A stretch of 22,237 nucleotides of DNA from the IMG/VR virus record IMGVR_UViG_3300035179_000068, positions 1-22,237 of that record. One strand, 5' to 3'. The notes beneath the pieces were generated by a model. It made no database searches and was not told the DNA's origin. It saw only the letters and a program-made list of their open reading frames with translations. This document shows, piece after piece, positions 1-6,292 of the stretch. Made by a program: the position numbers and the translations under genes. Each line of letters begins with the position of its first letter. The first letter of the stretch is position 1. This DNA comes from a virus.

Positions 1-248
1 CGGGTTTGAGCGATGCTGCTGTTGGCACCGCCTACGGCCTTCTAATGGAGAACCTCGCGGGGACTACCGTGCGGCTGCTGGAGCTGGGGCCGGCCACGCC
101 GTACCTGCGGCTGGTGGGCGGGGCCGCGCCTGCCGCGAATTGCACGAACCTTTACCTGGCCGAGGGGGTGGTGCCGACATTGCGGCAGGTGGCTTGGAAG
201 TTGAAGTCGGCGCTGGTGGATGCGGACAAGGTAATGGTGCTGGTCTAA
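1..248 (+). CDS. Hypothetical protein, 5'-partial at window edge
   Basis: This is a plus-strand reading frame that is still open at the left edge, so the true start may lie outside the window. The first in-window start candidate is TTG at position 6, with no visible ribosome binding site. The visible 80 residues are rich in Ala, Leu, Val and Gly, without an obvious membrane segment or recognisable domain, and end in KVMVLV. The frame stops with TAA at 246-248, which overlaps the ATG of the next small ORF (TAATG), suggesting translational coupling. It faces the long minus-strand gene block, so it may be the 3' end of a separate plus-strand operon. I do not recognise the family. Confidence 0.5.
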   Translation, partial: GLSDAAVGTAYGLLMENLAGTTVRLLELGPATPYLRLVGGAAPAANCTNLYLAEGVVPTLRQVAWKLKSALVDADKVMVLV

Positions 249-349
249 TGACCAAGAGCAAAAAGAAGCAGAAGGAGGCCCGCTCCGCGAGGAAGCAGGC
301 CCCTAAGACGCCTAGCAAGAAGAAGCAGAAGCGAAGGCCCGGGCGCTAG
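248..349 (+). CDS. Very basic small protein (33 aa) with a duplicated SKKKQK motif
   Basis: A short ORF starts at the ATG that overlaps the preceding stop and ends with TAG at 347-349. By hand count 16 of its 33 residues are Lys or Arg. The motif SKKKQK occurs twice, at about residues 4-9 and 23-28, separated by a spacer that is also basic. The underlying DNA is nearly repeated too, so an internal duplication is likely. Such a peptide could bind nucleic acid, but that is inference from composition only. Its stop shares the tetranucleotide CTAG (346-349) with the stop of the facing minus-strand gene. Because it is so short, coding status is uncertain; the coupled start and compositional bias argue for it. 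Confidence 0.4.
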   Translation: MTKSKKKQKEARSARKQAPKTPSKKKQKRRPGR

Positions 350-690
350 TCCTTGACGGGCTCTAGCTTCGGCTTCGGCAACCCCGCCTTCTGGATCTCA
401 TCGAGTTGACCGTTGACGAGTTCCACCTCTGCGCCCAAGTGCTCAACCAGGAGCCGCTGGAGCCGCAGGTTCTCTGTGGCCTGTTCAAGGATGGCCTGCT
501 GCATGGCGGTGGGCTTCCCGCCGACGGAGGCGCGGTGCCGTTCCACCAGTCGATCCTGGCTTTCCAGGGTAGCGTAGGCATCCACGAACCGCTGTTCGAG
601 GTCGGCCTTCTGCGCTGTCAGGCGCTCCCGGCGTACTGAGGGATCGATCCTCTCCAAGATTTCCAGTAGTTTCTTGTCGATGTTGGCCAT
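346..690 (-). CDS. Coiled-coil hypothetical protein (114 aa)
   Basis: Start chosen at the ATG ending at 690 (MANIDKKLLEIL), because an AAAGGAGAA ribosome binding site lies just upstream; a longer frame to 735 lacks this support and would run into the upstream gene. The protein is almost entirely charged and heptad-like, with long helical stretches (residues about 20-100) rich in Glu, Gln, Arg and Leu, consistent with a coiled coil. It has no Cys and no signal peptide or membrane segment. It is the last gene of the minus-strand block and follows a small membrane protein and a ClpP-like protease. A structural or scaffolding role would fit the family of helical phage proteins, but nothing specific is recognised. 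Confidence 0.7.
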   Translation of the reverse strand: MANIDKKLLEILERIDPSVRRERLTAQKADLEQRFVDAYATLESQDRLVERHRASVGGKPTAMQQAILEQATENLRLQRLLVEHLGAEVELVNGQLDEIQKAGLPKPKLEPVKD

Positions 691-713
691 GTCCTTCTCC
701 TTTGTGGCCGAAC

Positions 714-914
714 CTACGGCCATTCTCCGCGGCAACTCTCGCTCGCCATGTACCCGAGGCCAATGCCCATAATGAGCGGGCCCACCAAGTTCTTATACTC
801 CCCCCTGTTCCACTGCTCTCGGAGGTGTAAAAACTCGATAATGGACGCGAATCCGAGGATGACCGTCCAGGTGACGCTCCACCACTGCGGCCAGCGGTCT
901 CCGTTCTTAGGCAT
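714..914 (-). CDS. Small membrane protein (66 aa), possibly holin-like
   Basis: The protein has a short Trp-rich N-terminus (RWPQWWS), a hydrophobic stretch at about residues 14-29, a charged central part (HLREQWNRGEYKN) and a second hydrophobic, glycine-rich stretch at about 43-58. Two membrane passes with a charged loop is a layout shared with many small phage membrane proteins, including some holins. A GAGGTG ribosome binding site precedes the ATG, and the gene lies immediately after the stop of the ClpP-like gene. No holin family is recognised by sequence. The only lysin candidate in the window is some 5 kb upstream (6289-7179), so the holin idea is weak. Confidence 0.65.
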   Translation of the reverse strand: MPKNGDRWPQWWSVTWTVILGFASIIEFLHLREQWNRGEYKNLVGPLIMGIGLGYMASESCRGEWP

Positions 915-916
915 GT

Positions 917-1678
917 CTACTGCACCTCGTCAACGAAGCCTATCTTTAGGCACTCTGCACTATCGAGCCACCAGTCCTGCCGCTTCCAATGCTTGGCGTA
1001 GTAGGACTTGGGCACTTTGGAGCGGGCGGCGAAGATCTCCAGTATGCGTCCCTGGATCTTCTTGACGAACTTTACCTCATCCTCGATCTCCCCGATCTTG
1101 CCGATGGCGCCCGTACTGATCTCGTGGATCAGGACATACGACTCCTTGGACATCACCCGCTTGTCGCCTGCCTGAAGGAGGATCCCCGCCATGCTGGCCG
1201 CCATTCCCAGGGCTTTCGTCGTGATGTGATGTCCTGCACGCCGTAGGTCTTGGATGAAGTCAAACAGCGCCAGCCCCTCGATCACGGAGCCGCCGGGGGA
1301 CGTGAAAACGATTTCGATGGCGCACCCAGGCTCAGTCCGTGCCCAGTAGGTCAGGCGATCCATACAGAATTGGACGGTCGAACCGTTCACTTGCGAGGTG
1401 AAGTGGTAGACGTGGTGGTACTCGTTGGTTGCGAGTTCTTTCTCTTCCTTGCGCTTCTCCCGCGCCAGAGTGATCTGTGAAACCGCGGCCTCTGCCTCCA
1501 GCTTGGCGGCCTCAGACTTGATCTTGTCCATCTCCACCTCTAGCCGCTGGCGTTCGCGTTCCACGTTGAGCTGGGCCATCTCGGCCTCGGCGGCCAGGCG
1601 AACCGCCTCCGCCTCCGCCTTTGCGGCCTCAGCATTCAGCTTGCGGATAACCGCTTTGTCTCTCTTCTCTGGGTCCAT
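917..1678 (-). CDS. ClpP-like serine protease with N-terminal coiled coil
   Basis: The C-terminal two thirds (about residues 88-253) match the ClpP/crotonase fold. TSPGG at 127-131 is the oxyanion segment, GMAASMAG at 158-165 carries the nucleophile Ser162, LIHE places the catalytic His at 185, and Asp235 in the segment before WWLDSAE is the probable third triad residue. Phage ClpP-like enzymes commonly act as prohead maturation proteases, which is the likeliest role, but no capsid gene is visible nearby to confirm it. Residues 1-85 are an unusual, highly charged Ala/Glu/Lys/Arg helix with heptad character, so the protein has an extra coiled-coil arm compared with a standard ClpP of about 200 residues. 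A GGGAGGTGAGAG ribosome binding site precedes ATG 1678. Confidence 0.85.
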   Translation of the reverse strand: MDPEKRDKAVIRKLNAEAAKAEAEAVRLAAEAEMAQLNVERERQRLEVEMDKIKSEAAKLEAEAAVSQITLAREKRKEEKELATNEYHHVYHFTSQVNGSTVQFCMDRLTYWARTEPGCAIEIVFTSPGGSVIEGLALFDFIQDLRRAGHHITTKALGMAASMAGILLQAGDKRVMSKESYVLIHEISTGAIGKIGEIEDEVKFVKKIQGRILEIFAARSKVPKSYYAKHWKRQDWWLDSAECLKIGFVDEVQ

Positions 1679-1681
1679 CTC

Positions 1682-2125
1682 TCACCTCCCTGGCAAAATG
1701 AGTCCGCCCGGCGTCCGCTTCTCGCCGCTGGCACCGGCTAGAGTGTCGTGCAACTGGGTCATGTCAACCGTAATCGAATCCCCGTCCCGCCGGACGACCA
1801 TGCCGAGGCCATCGATGATTCCAGCAGCAAGGAGGGTCCGTAGTTCGGTTGGGTAGCGGTTGAGAAAATCCACCAGCAGGCCGGCGACTATTCGCCCATC
1901 CGACCAGCCGAGGGCCTCGATCAAGGTAGAGAGAACGGCTGAGAACAGTCCGGTGCGGCTGTCGGCCTCCGCCTGGAAAGCCTTGAAGAGGTTGGTGGTG
2001 GACCAGATGTCAGCGGGTAGTTGGAGGTGGCCGGTGAGTCGGAACTTCCTCGTGGCCCTGTCGATGGCCGCAAGTTGTTGTCCGCGGCTGGCCTGATCGA
2101 TGGGGCGTCTAGTCTTGCGGGACAT
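1682..2125 (-). CDS. Hypothetical protein (147 aa)
   Basis: The ATG at 2125 is preceded by ACGGAGG at good spacing and lies 17 bases inside the end of the ribbon-helix-helix gene. The N-terminus is basic (SRKTRRPIDQ), followed by a mainly helical, Leu/Ala-rich body and a Gly/Pro-rich tail. No Cys pairs, nucleotide-binding loop or membrane segment is visible. Its stop is 3 bases from the ClpP-like start, so the two are probably co-translated. I do not recognise the family. A role in virion assembly or regulation cannot be distinguished from sequence. Confidence 0.7.
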   Translation of the reverse strand: MSRKTRRPIDQASRGQQLAAIDRATRKFRLTGHLQLPADIWSTTNLFKAFQAEADSRTGLFSAVLSTLIEALGWSDGRIVAGLLVDFLNRYPTELRTLLAAGIIDGLGMVVRRDGDSITVDMTQLHDTLAGASGEKRTPGGLILPGR

Positions 2126-2351
2126 GGATGGCCTCCGTCTTGATGTGGAACGGCCGAACAGCGAACAACCGGATGATCCGGCGCAGGGCCTCTGCGACTG
2201 AGATCCCCTCCTGCGCCGCCCAAGCGGACAGGTCGGCCGCCTCTTCTGGCGTCAGTTTGGTGGCTACGGTGGCCACGAGGTTGTGGCGGTTCGGGCGCCC
2301 CCGCCTAGAAGGGGCCGTCTTTTCGGTTACATACGGCTCACGGGTCTCCAT
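2109..2351 (-). CDS. Ribbon-helix-helix-like DNA-binding protein (80 aa)
   Basis: The ATG at 2351 overlaps the upstream stop as ATGA, so I prefer it over the longer frame starting near 2423. After a basic linker (SRRGRPNRHN), residues about 25-63 read as a short beta strand (LVATVATKLT), a helix (PEEAADLSAWAAQEG) and a second helix (SVAEALRRIIRLF). This strand-helix-helix order with an S/T-x-x-E/A start to the second helix is typical of the ribbon-helix-helix (MetJ/Arc) superfamily. Such small proteins usually dimerise and act as transcriptional repressors or plasmid/phage regulators. Target sites are not evident; the repeats at 9515-9561 and 10426-10547 are candidates only. Family call is moderate. 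Confidence 0.6.
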   Translation of the reverse strand: METREPYVTEKTAPSRRGRPNRHNLVATVATKLTPEEAADLSAWAAQEGISVAEALRRIIRLFAVRPFHIKTEAIHVPQD

Positions 2352-2788
2352 CACACTCTCCCGAGTTTCCGGTAGCGCAATTCCTTCAGCCGCTCGCCGG
2401 GAATCTGGATGCGTTGCCCACATTTCGGGCAGGCGACCAGGAAAATGTCATCTCTGTTGACCGCCGCACGGTCATATTCCTCCTTCAGCCGGATCACGTC
2501 CGAGCCTTCGATGATCTCCGACGGCTGCTTGCGGGCGACGATTCGCATGATCTCTCCACAGCCGGGGCGGTCGCAGGGGAAGGCCTCGGGTCCGCCACCG
2601 AGCCCCTTGGCTTGGTCCGGCGGTGCGTCCGGGCGCTCCGAGTAGTCCCACTTGATGTATTGCCAACCTGCGGAGGGTTCTCCGTAGTCGGGCTCGTGGC
2701 CAGGTCTCCACCTGAAAGTTCGGCGGATGGCGCGGGGATCGATCTGATCCCTCTTCTTATCTGGACGACGTTCTTCTATCTTTCCCAC
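2351..2788 (-). CDS. Zinc-ribbon hypothetical protein (145 aa)
   Basis: Translation begins with GTG at 2788, with AGGAA about seven bases upstream. The protein contains two Cys pairs: PCDRPGCG at about residues 71-78 and ACPKCG near 119-124, separated by a charged helix. Together they can form one four-cysteine zinc ribbon. The C-terminus is basic (RLKELRYRKLGRV), which would suit nucleic-acid binding. Its start overlaps the end of the LAGLIDADG endonuclease gene by 13 bases, and its stop overlaps the next ATG as ATGA. The pattern is common in small phage regulators and structural accessory proteins; no specific function can be given. Confidence 0.7.
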   Translation of the reverse strand: MGKIEERRPDKKRDQIDPRAIRRTFRWRPGHEPDYGEPSAGWQYIKWDYSERPDAPPDQAKGLGGGPEAFPCDRPGCGEIMRIVARKQPSEIIEGSDVIRLKEEYDRAAVNRDDIFLVACPKCGQRIQIPGERLKELRYRKLGRV

Positions 2789-3363
2789 GGCGATGTTCCT
2801 AGAATCTGCAAGGCGGCCTCTGCACGCTCCCGTTTTCCTGTTAGAAACGGCATTATTTGAGGCAGGAATGCTCTAAGAGATGCTTGGCGCTGGACTTGCC
2901 AACACCATGCAGCCTGATGCCGCGGTGTTGCTCGGCGTGCCAAACAGACAGAGCCGGTTCCGGTTAGACGAAGGAGTGTTGCAATGGTTTCAATTTCCGT
3001 ATTCGTAACGGCAACGCCTATTCGGATGAGGCGCCCGCCCAGATGCGCCCTCCGATAATGGCGGCGATAAGGATCTCGTTCCCATATACCAATGGTTCCC
3101 TCGCCTTCTATCATTGCCCCAACCCAAGCCGCCTCGACCGGCGTGAGCTGTTTCCCTTGCGCCGCTTGGATATTGGCGCAATGTTGGCACCGGTGTAGTT
3201 CTGCTCGACGATAGTGCCGGGGATGTCCGCATTGTAGACAGTAGTAGGACTCTCTGCGGCCGGTGCCCCTTGGGAGGGCCTTCCGTCCACGACGGTCGCC
3301 TCCAGCCGGATCGCCGCCAGGGGCTCCGCCAGTGTCGCCAGTGGTCTCAGGTCGTTTAGCCAT
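2776..3363 (-). CDS. LAGLIDADG-family homing endonuclease with zinc-finger N-terminus
   Basis: The motif AAWVGAMIEGEGTIGIW (about residues 83-99) is a clear LAGLIDADG helix with its acidic metal-binding residue. It is followed by basic strands (YRRHYRRAHLGG) and an IGVAVTNTE segment typical of the DNA-binding saddle. Upstream, CLQC...CQHC (about residues 42-62) forms a probable zinc finger. Free-standing proteins of this type cut a specific DNA site and spread their own gene. With one LAGLIDADG motif it would act as a homodimer. The 5' end overlaps the 3' end of the PolA-like gene by 253 bases in a different frame, which is unusual. The start at ATG 3363 is uncertain; any start upstream of the zinc finger would keep the recognisable domains. 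Confidence 0.8.
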   Translation of the reverse strand: MAKRPETTGDTGGAPGGDPAGGDRRGRKALPRGTGRRESYYCLQCGHPRHYRRAELHRCQHCANIQAAQGKQLTPVEAAWVGAMIEGEGTIGIWERDPYRRHYRRAHLGGRLIRIGVAVTNTEIETIATLLRLTGTGSVCLARRATPRHQAAWCWQVQRQASLRAFLPQIMPFLTGKRERAEAALQILGTSPWER

Positions 3364-5240
3364 TGTTCGTGTTCCTCAGTGTTTCTTGACCCTGTGCCCA
3401 ACACCCGTGCTACCGAAGATAAAGGGTTACTGTCTACTCCCTTTATCATTATGGCAGGGGAGGGCCGGTTATTGTGGAATGTGACGGCGGCCACCTCCAA
3501 AAGGTCCTGAACAGTGCCCAGGATGGTGAAGGCGCTGGCGGCGCCAGGGTGTCGGCCGCCGCGAAACTTACGTCCGTACAGGGTCCGGGCCAGCCTGTCC
3601 CTCTGGTAGGAGCCCATCAACTGTGTGATCCCCAGCCATAAGCTAGGCATCCGCTTGTTCCACAGGTCGCCAACCTCGGGCAGGTTGTCCGGCAGACGAT
3701 CCACCAGCGTCGGCGCCGTGTCCGCCATCACGTCTATAGAGCGGCCGCAGATGTGCCACACTAGGACAGCCCTTGTCGTCTCTGTGCCCAACTCGAACAT
3801 CCGAGAGAGGCCCATCACCGGATCCTCGCCGGAGTTGAAGAGCCAGGAGAGCGTCGGGTCGCCGGTGTAGTGGAGCAAGGATCTTAGCCAGAGATCGGAA
3901 TATGAAACCCACCAATCGGCCGGGGCCTCCAGCCCGAACAGACGCCATTCGGCCCGGATACGAGCCAACGGCACCGAGACCGCGAAGTAAAACTTTGGGC
4001 AGTTGTGGACTACGAACCCCTCGGCTATGAAAGTTCCCGTACTGGTTGTGACATCCACCACAGTACGAACCCCTATCGGACGGCTTTGTACCAGCCGGGT
4101 CGGTGTAGTGCGACATTGCTGCGACCGCTCGTGAAATAGAGAAGCCGCTTTATGCAAGAGGCGGGGCGGGCGGATGCTTCCTAGCAGACGCAGAAGTTCT
4201 CCCCAACCCCCCTGAATCTGCAAGCGAGCACAGCGGTCTCGGGGTGTGATGTCGCGGAAATGGAACTGTCGGAGGGCGAGGGCGGCCCCTATCCGACGTA
4301 AAGTAGCACCGCGATTCTGCGCTATGCCTATTCTCCAGCCATTGCTAGTATTTCTTCCCCGCTTCTTTCCTGTGGAGGGTAGCGGGGTTGCCGCACAGAT
4401 ATGGCCTTCTCCATCGAAAAGTCCGGCCAACCACCCCGCCTCCCAAGAATCGTCATCCTCCCAAACAGATAAGGCTTTAGCAAGGCGCCCTCCGTGACGA
4501 TCAACAATATCGAGCGATCGCCAAGTCCGATTGAAACTATGGGGGCTATAGGCTAAAACCGGATGGTCGGGGGTTGCTTGAAAAGAAGTACCGTCCTCGC
4601 AGGTATACTCTCTGACCTCAGCTTGGGAGGTTTGTACATGCAGCACCGTAGCTGTCTGCCATTGCCGTTGCTGATTAAACCGCGGAGATTCCTCTTCGCA
4701 AGTCAATAACTCATCGCCCACCTTAATTTCTCCAAGGGGCACCCAGCGAAGATCGACCGTGAGTATGCGCGTCTCAGGAACAAAGCACTCCCACTGATAT
4801 TGCGGTTCAAGCAGGCGGGCGGTGTAGGCCTGATCCGGCAGGGGGAGGCCCCTCGGTGGTGCAGGATGATCGGCAGTGTGAATGCAGGCGCGGAGGTCGC
4901 CCAACATACAGGCCGCCAGCCTGGAGAAGAACTCGCCGAGCGGGTAATGCGGGGCTAGGGTGTTGGCCAGCCGGACTAGGGTTTCCTCGGCGTCTATCGC
5001 CACCAGCCGGGGCGGCGCTGCGCCCATGATGGCCGCCGCGAGTGCGGCCCGCGAGAAGAAGCCGTCATCGTCCAGCCCGATGAGGTAGACCTGCTCCCCC
5101 TGGGCTAGGGCGATTTGTTCGTCGTCTATAGCTACGCCGACAGGATCCGCATCGTCGCCACCGACCTCCTGGAGCCAAGCCATCAGGACGCGGGTGCCTT
5201 TCGTACTGTCGGCCAGGTGTGTCGTGTATGGTCGGGTCAT
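3111..5240 (-). CDS. Degenerate family A DNA polymerase-like protein interrupted by an intein
   Basis: The 709-residue precursor contains an intein at residues 152-413; the joined extein would be 447 residues. Read across the splice junction, TARLLEPQYQW-E-CPK aligns with TSRLSSAEPNMQN-IPK of the intact polymerase in this window. RIR...APADWWVSYSDLWLR (427-453) aligns with the motif A region, followed by LLHYTGDPTL, LARTLYGRKF (551-560), TILGTVQDLLEVAA and a possible motif C remnant IKGVDS (599-604). However, the motif A aspartate position is Ser446, and the O-helix Arg/Lys/Tyr pattern is lost in TTRAVLVWHICGR. Residues 35-125 weakly resemble a 3'-5' exonuclease fold without its acidic residues, and almost no thumb separates it from the palm. 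A dead polymerase paralogue or accessory subunit is my inference. The start overlap (ATGA at 5237-5240) supports the N-terminus. Confidence 0.62.
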   Translation of the reverse strand: MTRPYTTHLADSTKGTRVLMAWLQEVGGDDADPVGVAIDDEQIALAQGEQVYLIGLDDDGFFSRAALAAAIMGAAPPRLVAIDAEETLVRLANTLAPHYPLGEFFSRLAACMLGDLRACIHTADHPAPPRGLPLPDQAYTARLLEPQYQWECFVPETRILTVDLRWVPLGEIKVGDELLTCEEESPRFNQQRQWQTATVLHVQTSQAEVREYTCEDGTSFQATPDHPVLAYSPHSFNRTWRSLDIVDRHGGRLAKALSVWEDDDSWEAGWLAGLFDGEGHICAATPLPSTGKKRGRNTSNGWRIGIAQNRGATLRRIGAALALRQFHFRDITPRDRCARLQIQGGWGELLRLLGSIRPPRLLHKAASLFHERSQQCRTTPTRLVQSRPIGVRTVVDVTTSTGTFIAEGFVVHNCPKFYFAVSVPLARIRAEWRLFGLEAPADWWVSYSDLWLRSLLHYTGDPTLSWLFNSGEDPVMGLSRMFELGTETTRAVLVWHICGRSIDVMADTAPTLVDRLPDNLPEVGDLWNKRMPSLWLGITQLMGSYQRDRLARTLYGRKFRGGRHPGAASAFTILGTVQDLLEVAAVTFHNNRPSPAIMIKGVDSNPLSSVARVLGTGSRNTEEHEQWLNDLRPLATLAEPLAAIRLEATVVDGRPSQGAPAAESPTTVYNADIPGTIVEQNYTGANIAPISKRRKGNSSRRSRRLGLGQ
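4002..4787 (-). other. Intein with LAGLIDADG endonuclease domain, within the PolA-like gene
   Basis: The encoded segment of 262 residues starts with Cys152 (CFVPETRILT, block A; then VPLGEIKVGDEL) and ends with VVHN followed by Cys414 (block G, HN|C). Block B is present as GTSFQATPDHPVL with the conserved TxxH. Block F is RTVVDVTTSTGTFIAEGF. Between them is a LAGLIDADG motif, SWEAGWLAGLFDGEGHI (about residues 265-281). These features indicate a canonical class 1 intein that should excise itself and join Glu151 to Cys414. Only one LAGLIDADG motif is clear; a second, degenerate one may lie near GGWGELLRLLGSI. All splice-site residues (Cys1, block B His, penultimate His, terminal Asn, +1 Cys) are intact, so splicing competence is expected. 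Confidence 0.93.
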
Positions 5241-5512
5241 GGCACCCCCTTGCTTTTGAGAGCCGCCTTGATTCGTTGATTGATGTTATGGCCTTCTCTC
5301 AAGTGGAGTACCTGCCCGATGGCATAGAAGTAGCCCCTCGTCATGCCTCGGCGAGCCGCAAGGTAACAAGGATGATCTGAGACATTGGGTGGCCTGTTCG
5401 CAAATAACCTACGCAGCAGAACAAGGACAGCATCAAGGGCCTCAGCCTGTCCCCTATGGTAGGCGGCCATTTCCTCTGGCGTCTGATGTACCGGACCCCA
5501 AGAACGAGTCAT
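5237..5512 (-). CDS. Hypothetical protein (91 aa)
   Basis: The gene is bounded by ATGA overlaps at both ends (5509-5512 with the upstream gene and 5237-5240 with the PolA-like gene), which fixes both boundaries and argues for co-translation with the PolA-like protein. The protein is mainly helical: a segment EEMAAYHRGQAEALDAVLVLLRRLF is followed by a His/Arg-rich middle and a basic C-terminus (NQRIKAALKSKGVP). There is a single Cys and no membrane segment. No family is recognised. Tight coupling to the intein-containing PolA-like gene makes a partner function conceivable, but that is inference from position only. Confidence 0.7.
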   Translation of the reverse strand: MTRSWGPVHQTPEEMAAYHRGQAEALDAVLVLLRRLFANRPPNVSDHPCYLAARRGMTRGYFYAIGQVLHLREGHNINQRIKAALKSKGVP

Positions 5513-5712
5513 GGTTCCACCACCAGCAGAGTGACAGCCTGCCGTAGGCCGGGACTGAGCAGACGGCGACCGAAGCGCCGCAGCCGAGCCTCGTCAATGG
5601 CCAGCAGGCGGTTGGCCAGGTGGCCGGCGTCATGGATCATCTTCTCCTCCGACCTGGTGCAGTAACGAACCACATGCAGGCGGCGGAGGGAGGCGTGGCT
5701 GTGCTTAGACAA
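5509..5712 (-). CDS. Small basic hypothetical protein (67 aa), TTG start
   Basis: The start codon is TTG at 5712, preceded by a purine-rich GGGAGAGGGGG stretch, and it overlaps the end of the upstream HTH gene by 8 bases. Its TGA overlaps the ATG of the next gene. The protein is rich in Arg, Leu and His (for example LRRLHVVRYCTRSEEK and EARLRRFGRRLL) and ends in a hydrophobic VTLLVVEP. It may be a small nucleic-acid-associated protein, though composition alone is not enough to say so. Position in an unbroken chain of overlapping genes is the main evidence that it is real. Confidence 0.6.
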   Translation of the reverse strand: MSKHSHASLRRLHVVRYCTRSEEKMIHDAGHLANRLLAIDEARLRRFGRRLLSPGLRQAVTLLVVEP

Positions 5713-6292
5713 TGATCCCCCTCTCCCGTAGGCGGGCCAGTACAGCCTCCGGCACGTACATCCCGGCCTTGTAGGCGGTCAGGGCGAGGATCTCATCCCC
5801 GGTCAACTGGACATTGAGCATCGTGCCCTTGATCTCCTTGGTCTCCTGGAGTAGCTTGGCTACCTTCAGGATGGTCTCGGCCGCCCGCATTCGGATTCTC
5901 CAGTCCGGGCGGGAGGTGTCGAGGTCAAACTTCTCTTTGCAGTGGGGGCACTGCACATTTACCTTCAAGAGGCGGATGGCCTCCAGCGCATCTTCGTACA
6001 GGCCCGCCGCCTTGGCCGCCAGGAGGTGCATCTCCTTCTTGCTCACCTCCAGGTCTTCGGGACCGAAGAGATCGTCGTAGGCGTCCTTGAAGGCGGAATC
6101 CTCCCGAAGCCACCGGCGGATCCGGTGCTCCTTGAAGTCCAGGGCCTTGCAGGCTTTCCTGAAGCTGCCCTGGATGACCAACTCCTGGAGGAACCGGCGC
6201 TGTTCGAGCATGAGCCCCTGCCCATCGCGGTGGATAGGCGAGCCCCCAGAGGGTTCCTCTGCCGGCACCAGGGCCTTGTCGTCGTCGGTCAT
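5705..6292 (-). CDS. HTH protein with zinc ribbon; candidate small terminase subunit
   Basis: The ATG at 6292 overlaps the upstream stop as ATGA, giving 195 residues; the much longer frame to 6904 is a read through the upstream gene on the same strand and is rejected. Residues about 30-75 (LEQRRFLQELVIQGSFRKA, then DFKEHRIRRWLRED and FKDAYDDLF) match the helix-turn-helix seen in phage small terminase subunits of the phBC6A51 type and in related phage HTH proteins. A CPHCKEKF pair near residues 120-130 is only half of a standard zinc ribbon. The C-terminus is helical (ALTAYKAGMYVPEAVLARLRERG). Small terminases recognise the packaging site on phage DNA. No large terminase is in the window, so a different DNA-binding role remains possible. 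Confidence 0.55.
   Translation of the reverse strand: MTDDDKALVPAEEPSGGSPIHRDGQGLMLEQRRFLQELVIQGSFRKACKALDFKEHRIRRWLREDSAFKDAYDDLFGPEDLEVSKKEMHLLAAKAAGLYEDALEAIRLLKVNVQCPHCKEKFDLDTSRPDWRIRMRAAETILKVAKLLQETKEIKGTMLNVQLTGDEILALTAYKAGMYVPEAVLARLRERGIIV

Noticed and set aside
714-914. Confident holin assignment
   Set aside because: Two hydrophobic segments and small size are not specific, and the only lysin candidate is several genes away.
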